Shown: positions 57,158 to 64,000 of the stretch, piece by piece | Numbering within the stretch: position 1 is the stretch's first letter | Layout: each line of letters begins with the position of its first letter | From: Anaeromyxobacter diazotrophicus | GTDB lineage: Bacteria; Myxococcota; Myxococcia; Myxococcales; Anaeromyxobacteraceae | Direction: 5' to 3' | DNA: 64,000 nucleotides | Assembly (NCBI RefSeq): GCF_013340205.1 | Contig: NZ_BJTG01000005.1 | Coordinates: 310,001-374,000, forward strand | Program-made: the position numbers and the translations under genes | Notes under the pieces: model-generated | Told to the model about the DNA's origin: nothing | Databases searched by the model: none | What the model saw: only the letters and a program-made list of their open reading frames with translations

Positions 57158-58459
57158 ATGTGGGCCACGCTCCTCATCGCCGCCCGCAACCTCGTCCAGC
57201 ACCGCCGCCGGTCGCTCCTGCTCGGCGGGGCGCTGGCTGCGGTCACCGCGCTCCTGCTGCTCCTCGGCGCGATCGCCACCGGGGCACGCGCCGCCATGCT
57301 CCAGTCGGCCACCACGCTCCTCACCGGCCACGTTAACGTGGGAGGCTTCTACAAGCCGCGCGCCGGCGCCGCCTCGCCCGTCCTGGGCCGCGCGCCGGAG
57401 GTGCTGGCGGAGGTGCGGCGCCTCGTGCCGGAGCTGACCTTCGCCGCCGAGCGTGGGCGCGGCTTCGGGAAGGCCATCTCCGACCGCGCCGCCCTCGACG
57501 TGGTGCTGGCCGGTGTGGACGTCTCGGCCGAGACCTCCTTCGGCCGGCGCCTGCAGATGGTCACGGGTGACGCCGCGGGACTCGCCCACCCCGGCACGCT
57601 CCTGCTCTTCGAGGACCAGGCGCGCCGGCTGGGGGTCGGCGTGGGGGACGCGGTGACGCTGTCGGCGCAGACGCCGCGCGGGGTGCGCAACACCGTCGAC
57701 CTGCGGGTGGTGGCGGTGGCGAGAAGCGCGGGCGCGCTCTCCTCGTTCGTGGCGTTCCTGCCCGGCGAGGACCTGCGGCGCCTCCAGCAACTCGGCCCCG
57801 GCACGACCGGCGCCCTCCACCTGTTCCTGCGGGATCCGGCCGAGGCGCCGGCGGTGGCAGCGCGGCTCCGGGCCGGGCTGGCGCGCGTCGGCTGGCCACT
57901 CGTGGACGCCGATCCGCAGCCCTACTGGCAGAAGCTGGAGGGCCTCGAGGCGGAGCCCTGGACCGGGCAGCGCCTCGACGTGAGCACCTGGGAGGACGAG
58001 CTGTCCTTCCTCGGCTGGGTGTTCTCGGCGCTCCGGGGCCTCACCGGCGTGCTGGGGGTGGTGCTGATGGGGATCGTGGTGGTGGGCATCACGAACACGC
58101 TCTGGATCGCGATCCGCGAGCGGACGCGCGAGATCGGGACGCTGCGCGCCATCGGGATGGGGCGCGGCCAGGTGCTGCGGCTGTTCCTCGCCGAGGCCGC
58201 GCTGCTGGCCCTGGCCGGCGCGGCGGCCGGCGCCCTCGCCGCGGCCGGGCTGGCGGCGGGGCTCGATCGGCTGCAGCTCCCGCTGCCGGACGCGCTGCAG
58301 ATCCTGCTCGTCGAGCGCCACCTCGCGCTGGCCGTCGAGCCGCTGGCCGCGCTGCGCGGGGCGGCCGTGGTGGTCGCGGTGACGACGCTCGCCGCCCTCT
58401 ACCCGGCGCTCCGGGCGGCGCGCCTCTCACCGGTGAGCGCCATGCAGCACCTGGGGTGA
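57158..58459 (+). CDS. FtsX/LolC-type ABC permease
   Basis: A 433-residue permease of normal LolC/LolE length: one N-terminal transmembrane segment (about residues 18-45), a periplasmic domain of about 240 residues, then three segments. The family signature REIGTLRAIGMGRGQVLRL and the terminal AALYPALRAARLSPVSAMQ are clear. It would form the second half of the transporter with the 698-residue permease and the ATPase. The start is ATG at 57158, one base after the previous stop. The next gene follows after 3 nt. Confidence 0.9.
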   Translation: MWATLLIAARNLVQHRRRSLLLGGALAAVTALLLLLGAIATGARAAMLQSATTLLTGHVNVGGFYKPRAGAASPVLGRAPEVLAEVRRLVPELTFAAERGRGFGKAISDRAALDVVLAGVDVSAETSFGRRLQMVTGDAAGLAHPGTLLLFEDQARRLGVGVGDAVTLSAQTPRGVRNTVDLRVVAVARSAGALSSFVAFLPGEDLRRLQQLGPGTTGALHLFLRDPAEAPAVAARLRAGLARVGWPLVDADPQPYWQKLEGLEAEPWTGQRLDVSTWEDELSFLGWVFSALRGLTGVLGVVLMGIVVVGITNTLWIAIRERTREIGTLRAIGMGRGQVLRLFLAEAALLALAGAAAGALAAAGLAAGLDRLQLPLPDALQILLVERHLALAVEPLAALRGAAVVVAVTTLAALYPALRAARLSPVSAMQHLG

Positions 58460-58462
58460 ACC

Positions 58463-59236
58463 ATGCGCGGGCCTCTCGCAGCCTGCTGGATCGTTGCCGC
58501 CCTCGCCGCGTCCCCGGCGCGGGGCCTCTCGCCGGTGGAGACGGAGCAGGTGGTCCGGGGCGTCGACGCGCGGCAGGCGAGCCTCGGCGACTACAAGGCC
58601 GACTGCTACATGGAGCAGAAGGAGCAGGGCAAGACCGACCTCGTCTACGAGCTGGTGGTCTACCGCCGCGACGCCGACGAGAAGCTGATGCTCCTCTTCA
58701 CCGCGCCCCGCACCGAGCAGGGGAAGGGCTACCTCCGGGCCGACAAGAACCTGTGGTTCTACGACCCGACGGTGGGGCGCTGGGAGCGGCGCACCGAGCG
58801 CGAGCGGATCGGCGGGACCGACGCGCGGCGGAACGACTTCGACGAGTCGCGCCTCGACGAGGAGTACCACGCGGTCTGGGAGAAGGACGGGACCCTCGGC
58901 GTGTACGAGGTCCACCAGCTCCTGCTCACGGTCAAGCCCGGCGTGGACGTCGCCTACCCGCAGGTGCGGTTGTGGGTCGACGGCGCGAGCGGCAACGTGC
59001 TGAAGCGGCAGGACCTGGCCGCCTCGGGCAAGCTGCTGCGGACCAGCCTCTACCCGCGGTGGAAGAAGGTCTGGTCGGAGTCGAAGCGCGGCGAGCTCTG
59101 GTACCCGGAGGAGATCCGCGTCTACGACGAGCTGGAGCGAGGCAGCTCGACCCGTATCGTGGTGCGCGCCGTGGACCTCCGGCCGCTCGAGACGAACCTG
59201 TTCACGAAGGCGTTCCTGGAAGGGAAGAGCCGATGA
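58463..59236 (+). CDS. LolA-like outer-membrane lipoprotein-sorting family protein
   Basis: A 257-residue periplasmic protein with an N-terminal signal peptide (cleavage probably after ...ASPARG). The body matches the outer membrane lipoprotein-sorting (LolA-superfamily) type often found beside FtsX or RND systems: DYKADCYMEQKEQGKTDLVY, LLLFTAPRTEQGKGYLR, KNLWFYDPTVGRWERR, and late LWVDGASGNVLKRQDLA. By analogy it would shuttle a hydrophobic ligand (lipoprotein, lipid or lipopeptide) across the periplasm. It sits between the permeases and an outer-membrane-type protein. ATGA overlap with the latter. Confidence 0.87.
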   Translation: MRGPLAACWIVAALAASPARGLSPVETEQVVRGVDARQASLGDYKADCYMEQKEQGKTDLVYELVVYRRDADEKLMLLFTAPRTEQGKGYLRADKNLWFYDPTVGRWERRTERERIGGTDARRNDFDESRLDEEYHAVWEKDGTLGVYEVHQLLLTVKPGVDVAYPQVRLWVDGASGNVLKRQDLAASGKLLRTSLYPRWKKVWSESKRGELWYPEEIRVYDELERGSSTRIVVRAVDLRPLETNLFTKAFLEGKSR

Positions 59237-60807
59237 GCGGCCTGCTCCTCGCCTGGTGCCTGCTCGCGGCGGCCGGTGTCGCGCCGGCGGAGGATCTCCC
59301 CGAGCGCCCCTCCGACGACGAGGTGTTCGGCGCCGCGCCCGGCGCGCCGGCGCCTGCCGATCCGGCGCTCCCCTCCGGCGCCGACGCTGGCCCGGCGACG
59401 GTGACCCCTCCGGCGCCGCCGAGCGGAGCCGTCGACGGGATGACCGCGGCCGAACGCGCCGAGCTCGCGGCGGCCCGGGCCGAGGCGGCGGCGGTGCGGG
59501 CGGAGGCGGCCGGCGCGGCGGGGGCGGGCGTGGTGCAGGCCGCGGCGCGCGTCCCGGCAGCGCCGCCGCCCGCCCTCGCGCCACCGCTCTCGTCGCGCTC
59601 GGAGACCCTGCAGGTCGGGGGCCTGTCCTACCTGCAGGCCGTCGTGAGCGGGCGGCAGGGACAACCGCCCGGCCAGTACGCGTTGTCCGCGCCATTTCTC
59701 ACCGACGCCTATCTCGACGCGCGGCCCAACGACCGCGTCCGCGCCTACGTGGTCGGGCGCTTCCTCTACGATCCCACCGTCTCGGCCATCGCGCCCAACA
59801 CGATCGTGGCAGCCAGGACGCAGCACGAGCAGGTGCTGCTCGACCAGGCCTGGATCAACTTCGACATCGAGCGTGCGGTGTTCGTCACGATCGGCAAGCA
59901 GCACGTCAAGTGGGGTGTGGGGCACTTCTGGAACCCGACCGACTACCTCCACAGCCAGCACCTCGATCCGCTCGCCCTCTACGACGCGCGGACGGGGACG
60001 AGCATGGTGAAGCTGAACGTGCCCTGGGAGAAGACCGGCTGGAACTTCTACGCGATGGGGGTCCTGGAGGGCGATCAGGCGGCTGAACAGGTGCAGAAGG
60101 TCGGGGGGGCCGCCCGGGCGGAGCTCGTCCTCGGCCGGGCGGAGCTGGGCCTCGACGGCATCGTCGAGAAGGGCTTCGATCCCCGCTTCGGGGTGGACCT
60201 CTCGGTCGGCCTCGGCGAGCTCGACGTCTACGCCGAGGCGGCGCTCCGCTGGGGGTCCTTGAACCCGCGCTACACCTACGGCCCGAACTTCTCCGCCGAC
60301 CCGCTCTCGGTGGTGAAGTCCCAGCCGTCGGGGTTCAGGCCGGCGGTCACCGGCGGCGTGAGCTGGGAGCACCGGTGGACGGACCGCACCGTCACCACCT
60401 TCGGCGTCGAGTACGCCTACGACGCGAACGGCTACGACGACCCGGCGCTCTACCCCGGCCTGCTGGCGAACGCCGCCTTCACGCCGTTCTACGTCGGTCG
60501 CCACTACGCCGGCGCGTACCTGGCGGTGCCCCGCCTCGGCGCGTGGCGCGACGCGGGCCTCACCCTCTCCACGGTCGGCAACCTGTCCCGCAGGTCGGCC
60601 ATCGTCCGGCTCGACTTCTCCCTGCTCATGCTGACGCACCTCCGGATGGAGGCTTGGGTGGCGGGTCACGCCGGACCGCCCGACGGGGAGTTCCGGCTCG
60701 GCCTCGACGTGCCGCCGCACCCGGTCGGCGATGGGACCTTCACGCCCGCTTTTCGGCAGGGCCCGCAGGTCGTCGACCTGGGCCTCGCCTTCCGCGTGGC
60801 GCTGTAG
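59233..60807 (+). CDS. predicted outer-membrane beta-barrel protein
   Basis: A 524-residue protein with a signal peptide (about residues 1-19). A Pro/Ala-rich acidic segment (about 20-70) is followed by a short Ala/Glu/Arg-rich coiled-coil-like stretch (about 72-95). From about residue 120 there are many alternating strands typical of outer-membrane barrels (for example RVRAYVVGRFLYDPT, AVFVTIGKQHVKWGVGHFWN, VVDLGLAFRVAL). The last residue is Leu rather than the classical Phe/Trp. I cannot name a family with certainty. The gene is coupled to the LolA-like gene and ends the long plus-strand gene run. The gene order ATPase, two permeases, periplasmic carrier, outer-membrane protein suggests a trans-envelope pathway. 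Confidence 0.78.
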   Translation: MSGLLLAWCLLAAAGVAPAEDLPERPSDDEVFGAAPGAPAPADPALPSGADAGPATVTPPAPPSGAVDGMTAAERAELAAARAEAAAVRAEAAGAAGAGVVQAAARVPAAPPPALAPPLSSRSETLQVGGLSYLQAVVSGRQGQPPGQYALSAPFLTDAYLDARPNDRVRAYVVGRFLYDPTVSAIAPNTIVAARTQHEQVLLDQAWINFDIERAVFVTIGKQHVKWGVGHFWNPTDYLHSQHLDPLALYDARTGTSMVKLNVPWEKTGWNFYAMGVLEGDQAAEQVQKVGGAARAELVLGRAELGLDGIVEKGFDPRFGVDLSVGLGELDVYAEAALRWGSLNPRYTYGPNFSADPLSVVKSQPSGFRPAVTGGVSWEHRWTDRTVTTFGVEYAYDANGYDDPALYPGLLANAAFTPFYVGRHYAGAYLAVPRLGAWRDAGLTLSTVGNLSRRSAIVRLDFSLLMLTHLRMEAWVAGHAGPPDGEFRLGLDVPPHPVGDGTFTPAFRQGPQVVDLGLAFRVAL

Positions 60808-60810
60808 TGG

Positions 60811-60981
60811 CTAGCGCAGGCGGCGGCGGGAGCTGACGAGGTTCGTCGCGATCACCATCCGCCCGGGCGCGACGTCCGCCATCCGGCGCACCTTGCCGGC
60901 GCGGGAGCGCCAGAGGGCCCAGCCGAGGGCGCCGCTGAAGAGGACAGGAACGAGGAGTCCGCCGAGGAGGGTGCTGGTCAT
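60811..60981 (-). CDS. small single-span membrane protein
   Basis: A 56-residue open frame with a hydrophobic N-terminal segment (LLGGLLVPVLFSGALGWALW) followed by a basic tail ending SSRRRLR. GGAGGGG lies six bases upstream of the ATG on the minus strand, a good ribosome site. It is convergent with the outer-membrane protein gene (3-nt gap) and divergent from the LarA-family gene. No homologue was recognised. A positive-inside tail suggests N-out/C-in insertion in the inner membrane. Support is the ribosome site, the membrane segment and its neat fit between neighbours. Confidence 0.55.
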   Translation of the reverse strand: MTSTLLGGLLVPVLFSGALGWALWRSRAGKVRRMADVAPGRMVIATNLVSSRRRLR

Positions 60982-61031
60982 CGTCCCCTCCGAACATGGG
61001 GCCGCCGGAGGAAATGCCCGCGGCGCGGCGC

Positions 61032-61037
61032 TATCAT
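61032..61037 (+). promoter_or_regulatory. candidate -10 element of the LarA-family gene
   Basis: TATCAT lies 7 nt before the ATG at 61045, which would put the transcript start at or next to the start codon (leaderless or nearly so). No good -35 element is visible at the expected distance. The divergent gap is only 63 nt. Confidence 0.4.
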
Positions 61038-61044
61038 CCGGGCC

Positions 61045-62328
61045 ATGGACCTCGAGCTCCTGTACGGCCGCGGCACGCTCCCGCTGCGCCTCCCCGACGA
61101 GCTGTCCGTCACCGTCATCCGCAAGCCCGCGATGCCGGTGCTCCCGTCCGCCGAGGAGGGCGTGCGGGCGGCGCTGGCGGCGCCGGTGGCGGCGCGCCCG
61201 CTGCGCGAGGAGGCGGCCGGGAAGGCGAGCGCCTGCATCCTCATCTGCGACATCACGCGGCCGGTGCCGAACCGGCTCCTCCTCGGGCCGCTGGTGCGCG
61301 AGCTGCTCGAGGCGGGCGTGCCGCGGGCCGGGATCACGGTGCTGGTCGCGACCGGGCTCCACCGGCCGAACCAGGGCGCGGAGCTGGCCGAGCTGGTCGG
61401 GGATCCGTGGGTGCTCGCGACCGTGAAGGTCGAGAACCACGACGCGCGCGACGACGCGGCCCACCTCGACCTGGGCCGCACCGCCGCCGGCACCCCGGTG
61501 AAGCTCGACCGCCGCTTCGCCGGCGCGGAGCTGAAGCTCGTCACCGGCCTCGTCGAGCCGCACTTCATGGCCGGCTACTCGGGCGGCCGGAAGGTCATCG
61601 CCCCCGGCGTCGCCCACAAGGAGACCATCACCACCTTCCACAGCTCGCGCTTCATGGCCCATCCGAAGGCGGACAACTGCGTGCTGGCCGGGAACCCGCT
61701 GCACGAGGAGCAGCTCGCCATCGCCGCCATGCTGGGGCGGGTGCTGTGCGTGAACACCGTCCTCGACGAGGAGCGGCGGCTCTCCTTCGTGAACTACGGC
61801 GAGGTGGTGGCGAGCCACGCCGAGGCGGTCCGCTTCGTCGAGCGGTACGCCATCGTGCGGGTGCCGCGCCGCTTCCGCACGGTGGTGACGAGCGCCGCAG
61901 GCTACCCGCTCGACAAGACCTACTACCAGACGGTGAAGGGCATGGTGTCGCCGAAGGACATCCTCGCCCCCGGCGCGAACCTCGTCATCGCCTCCGAGTG
62001 CTCGGAGGGCATGGGCTCGAAGGAGTACGTCGCGGCGCAGGAGCGGCTCCTCGCGCTCGGGGAGGACGGCTTCCTGGCCGCTATCGCGGAGAAGCGCTTC
62101 GCCGACGTGGACGAGTGGCAGACCCAGATGCAGGTGAAGCCGATGAAGCTGGCCCGGGTGCACCTCTACACCCGCGGCCTCCGCCCGGGCGACCGCGCCC
62201 TCACCGGCGTGCACCTCGTCGACTCGGTGGAGGAGGCGGTGCTGGCGAGCGTGCGCGCCAGCGGCGACCCCGCGGTGGCGGTCATCCCGGAGGGCCCGTA
62301 CGTCCTGCCGGTGTACGCGGAGGCGTAG
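61045..62328 (+). CDS. larA: LarA-family nickel-pincer racemase
   Basis: A 427-residue member of the lactate racemase (LarA/DUF2088) family, whose members use a nickel-pincer nucleotide cofactor to racemise or epimerise 2-hydroxyacids. Motifs: [39 protein letters not shown] (the Lys is at the cofactor-attachment position of LarA), [11 protein letters not shown], and [14 protein letters not shown]. The real substrate may not be lactate; many paralogues act on other hydroxyacids. I saw no LarB/C/E cofactor-synthesis genes in the window. It is convergent with the amino-acid ABC transporter, with two hairpins between. Confidence 0.9.
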   Translation: MDLELLYGRGTLPLRLPDELSVTVIRKPAMPVLPSAEEGVRAALAAPVAARPLREEAAGKASACILICDITRPVPNRLLLGPLVRELLEAGVPRAGITVLVATGLHRPNQGAELAELVGDPWVLATVKVENHDARDDAAHLDLGRTAAGTPVKLDRRFAGAELKLVTGLVEPHFMAGYSGGRKVIAPGVAHKETITTFHSSRFMAHPKADNCVLAGNPLHEEQLAIAAMLGRVLCVNTVLDEERRLSFVNYGEVVASHAEAVRFVERYAIVRVPRRFRTVVTSAAGYPLDKTYYQTVKGMVSPKDILAPGANLVIASECSEGMGSKEYVAAQERLLALGEDGFLAAIAEKRFADVDEWQTQMQVKPMKLARVHLYTRGLRPGDRALTGVHLVDSVEEAVLASVRASGDPAVAVIPEGPYVLPVYAEA

Positions 62329-62343
62329 CCAGGACCGGCGGCC

Positions 62344-62364
62344 GGCGGAGGCTCGCCCTCCGCC
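62344..62364. terminator. hairpin 1 between convergent genes
   Basis: GGCGGAGG (62344-62351) pairs perfectly with CCTCCGCC (62357-62364) around CTCGC, 16 nt after the LarA-family stop. A probable terminator for that gene by position; no T-run follows. Confidence 0.5.
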
Positions 62365-62395
62365 GCCGCGCGGCGGTCCGCGATCGCGACCGCAG

Positions 62396-62416
62396 GGCGG
62401 GGGCTCGTCCCCCGCC
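62396..62416. terminator. hairpin 2 between convergent genes
   Basis: GGCGGGGG (62396-62403) pairs perfectly with CCCCCGCC (62409-62416) around CTCGT, 6 nt beyond the stop codon of the minus-strand ABC ATPase gene. A probable terminator for the transporter operon; it could act in both directions. Confidence 0.5.
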
Positions 62417-62421
62417 GCGGC

Positions 62422-63174
62422 TCACCGCGGCAACACCTTGGCCAGGAAGTCGCGCGTGCGCTCGTGCTTCGGCGCAGCGAAGAACTCCGCCGGCGGCGCC
62501 TGCTCCACGATGCGGCCGGCGTCCATGAAGAGCACCCGGTCGGCCACCGAGCGGGCGAAGCCCATCTCGTGGGTGACCACCACCATGGTCATGCCGCCGC
62601 GCGCCAGCTCCAGCATGACGTCCAGCACCTCCTTCACCATCTCCGGGTCGAGCGCGCTGGTGGGCTCGTCGAAGAGCATGATGCGCGGCTGCATGCAGAG
62701 CGCGCGGGCGATGGCGACGCGCTGCTGCTGGCCGCCCGAGAGCTGGCCGGGGTGCTTGGCCGCCTGATCGCCGATCCGCACCCGCTCGAGCTGCTGCATG
62801 GCGCGCGCCTCGGCCTCGGCGAGCGGCAGCTTCAGCACGGTGTGCGGCGCGAGCGCCACGTTCTCGAGCACGGTGAGGTGGGGGAAGAGGTTGAACTGCT
62901 GGAAGACCATCCCCACCTCGCGGCGGATGCGCTCGATGGCGCGCAGGTCCTCGCTGAGCTCGACGCCGTCCACCACGACCGTCCCGGCGTCGTGCTCCTC
63001 CAGCCGGTTGATGCAGCGGATGAGGGTGGACTTGCCCGAGCCGGAGGGCCCGCAGATGACGATGCGCTCGCCGCGGCCGACGTCGAGGTCCACCCCGCGC
63101 AGCGCCTGGAACTTGCCGAAGGCCTTCGCGACGCCGCGCAGCTGGATGATGGGGTCCGCCCCGGAGCCGCTCAC
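62422..63174 (-). CDS. polar amino-acid ABC transporter ATP-binding protein
   Basis: A 250-residue ATPase of the GlnQ/HisP/AapP group that powers uptake of polar amino acids. It has Walker [17 protein letters not shown]-loop [14 protein letters not shown], signature [17 protein letters not shown], Walker [15 protein letters not shown] and [13 protein letters not shown]. The start is GTG at 63174, overlapping the permease stop (GTGA). Together with the upstream permease it forms an importer. A second permease and a binding protein are expected beyond the window. Confidence 0.95.
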   Translation of the reverse strand: MSGSGADPIIQLRGVAKAFGKFQALRGVDLDVGRGERIVICGPSGSGKSTLIRCINRLEEHDAGTVVVDGVELSEDLRAIERIRREVGMVFQQFNLFPHLTVLENVALAPHTVLKLPLAEAEARAMQQLERVRIGDQAAKHPGQLSGGQQQRVAIARALCMQPRIMLFDEPTSALDPEMVKEVLDVMLELARGGMTMVVVTHEMGFARSVADRVLFMDAGRIVEQAPPAEFFAAPKHERTRDFLAKVLPR

Positions 63175-64000
63175 GCCCGCGCCTCCCGCGGGCGCCGGGC
63201 CCAGCCCCCGAGCCGCCGCTCCAGCCACTGGCTGTAGCGCGACAGCGCCAGGCACGCGACGAAGTAGACGGCGGCCACGAACAGGTACCCCTCCAGGAAG
63301 AAGCTGCGCCAGCGCGGGTCGCCGAGCGCGAGCCGCAGCGAGCCGGTGAGATCGTACATGCTGACCACGGTGACGAGCGAGGTGTCCATGAACATCGAGA
63401 GCAGGCTGTTCACGAAGCTGGGGATGACGAGCACCAGCGCCTGCGGGAGGATGACGCGGCGCTGCGTCTGCCAGTAGCCGAGCCCGAGCGACGCGGCCGC
63501 CTCGTGCTGGCCGCGCGGGAGCGCCTGGAGCCCGCCCCGGACCACCTCGGCCAGGTAGGCGGCCTGGAAGAGCGTCATGGCGATGCAGACGCGGCCGAGC
63601 GCGCCGAGGCCGAGCCCTTGCGGCAGCACCAGCGGGAAGACGAACGAGGCGACGAAGAGCACGGTGATGAGCGGCACCCCGCGCACCAGCTCGACGTACC
63701 CCGAGGCGAGGGTGCGGGCGAGCGGCAGCGGCGAGCGGCGCGCCAGCGCCAGCAGCACGCCGAGCGGGATGGAGGCGGTCATGGCCACCGCGGTGAGGAG
63801 CACGGTGAGCGGCAGCCCGCCCCACTCGCCGGTCTCGACGCGGCGCAGCCCGAGCGCGCCGCCGCCCATGAGGAAGAGGAAGGCGGCCATGACGAGCGCC
63901 CAGGCCGAGACGATCCAGCGCCGCCACAGCCGCGGCCAGGCGGTGGCGAGCAGCATGGCGAGGACGAGCGCGGTGGCGGCGAGCGGCCGCCACTGCTCGG
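63171..64000 (-). CDS. polar amino-acid ABC transporter permease, AapM-like (5' end outside window)
   Basis: Inner-membrane permease of the HisM/GlnP/AapM type. The EAA-loop region [20 protein letters not shown] and [13 protein letters not shown] are diagnostic, and the C-terminus [13 protein letters not shown] is like the long AapM/BztC form. The frame stays open from 63956 (first ATG seen) to the window edge with plausible residues ([12 protein letters not shown]), and AapM-type proteins have about 100 more N-terminal residues, so the true start is probably beyond 64000. It is translationally coupled to the ATPase gene. Confidence 0.88.
   Translation of the reverse strand, partial: EQWRPLAATALVLAMLLATAWPRLWRRWIVSAWALVMAAFLFLMGGGALGLRRVETGEWGGLPLTVLLTAVAMTASIPLGVLLALARRSPLPLARTLASGYVELVRGVPLITVLFVASFVFPLVLPQGLGLGALGRVCIAMTLFQAAYLAEVVRGGLQALPRGQHEAAASLGLGYWQTQRRVILPQALVLVIPSFVNSLLSMFMDTSLVTVVSMYDLTGSLRLALGDPRWRSFFLEGYLFVAAVYFVACLALSRYSQWLERRLGGWARRPREARA

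Overview
The window is very GC-rich DNA with strong G/C third positions and dense, overlapping genes. This style, together with the gene families present, suggests a myxobacterial (Myxococcota, Anaeromyxobacter-like) chromosome. That assignment is inference; no rRNA or other phylogenetic marker is present. I saw no transposase, tRNA, rRNA or CRISPR array.

Layout. (1) 79-6373 holds ordinary chromosomal genes: a minus-strand beta-oxidation pair (acyl-CoA dehydrogenase, 3-hydroxybutyryl-CoA dehydrogenase), a divergent AraC-type regulator, a CoA-binding-domain protein and a DEAD-box RNA helicase. (2) 6374-6762 is a non-coding leader with several inverted repeats. (3) 6763-50573 carries seven plus-strand non-ribosomal peptide synthetase (NRPS) genes forming a 12-module line. 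(4) 50563-53455 encodes an MFS exporter, a type II thioesterase and an Sfp-type phosphopantetheinyl transferase. (5) 53452-60807 encodes a lipoprotein, an ABC ATPase, two FtsX/LolE-type permeases, a LolA-like protein and an outer-membrane-type protein. (6) 60811-64000 holds a small membrane protein, a LarA-family racemase and a convergent polar amino-acid ABC transporter pair; the permease runs off the window.

The NRPS proteins read C-A-T | C-A-T-C-A-T-E | C-A-T-C-A-T | C-A-T-C-A-T-E | C-A-T-C-A-T | C-A-T-C-A-T-E | C-A-T-TE. Epimerisation domains follow modules 3, 7 and 11, so D-residues are expected at positions 3, 7 and 11. Each E domain is followed by a protein whose first C domain looks like the D-C-L type. 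Pocket codes read by eye give Gln at 2, Phe at 5 and 9, Orn at 10 and Asn at 11 by match or near match to published codes. Positions 3, 6 and 7 share one unfamiliar code with two acidic residues, and position 1 has a related code, so several cationic residues are plausible. The product would be a 12-residue, probably cationic and possibly N-acylated peptide, released by the terminal thioesterase.

Almost every junction from 6763 to 60807 is an ATGA/GTGA overlap or a gap of a few bases. The synthetase, exporter, carrier-protein activation and the Lol-like envelope system may therefore be one transcription unit of about 54 kb. The most unusual points are this coupling, a 57-bp in-frame tandem duplication inside the module 5 adenylation domain, a converted or duplicated A-T block shared by modules 5 and 9, and altered core A3 residues in module 7.
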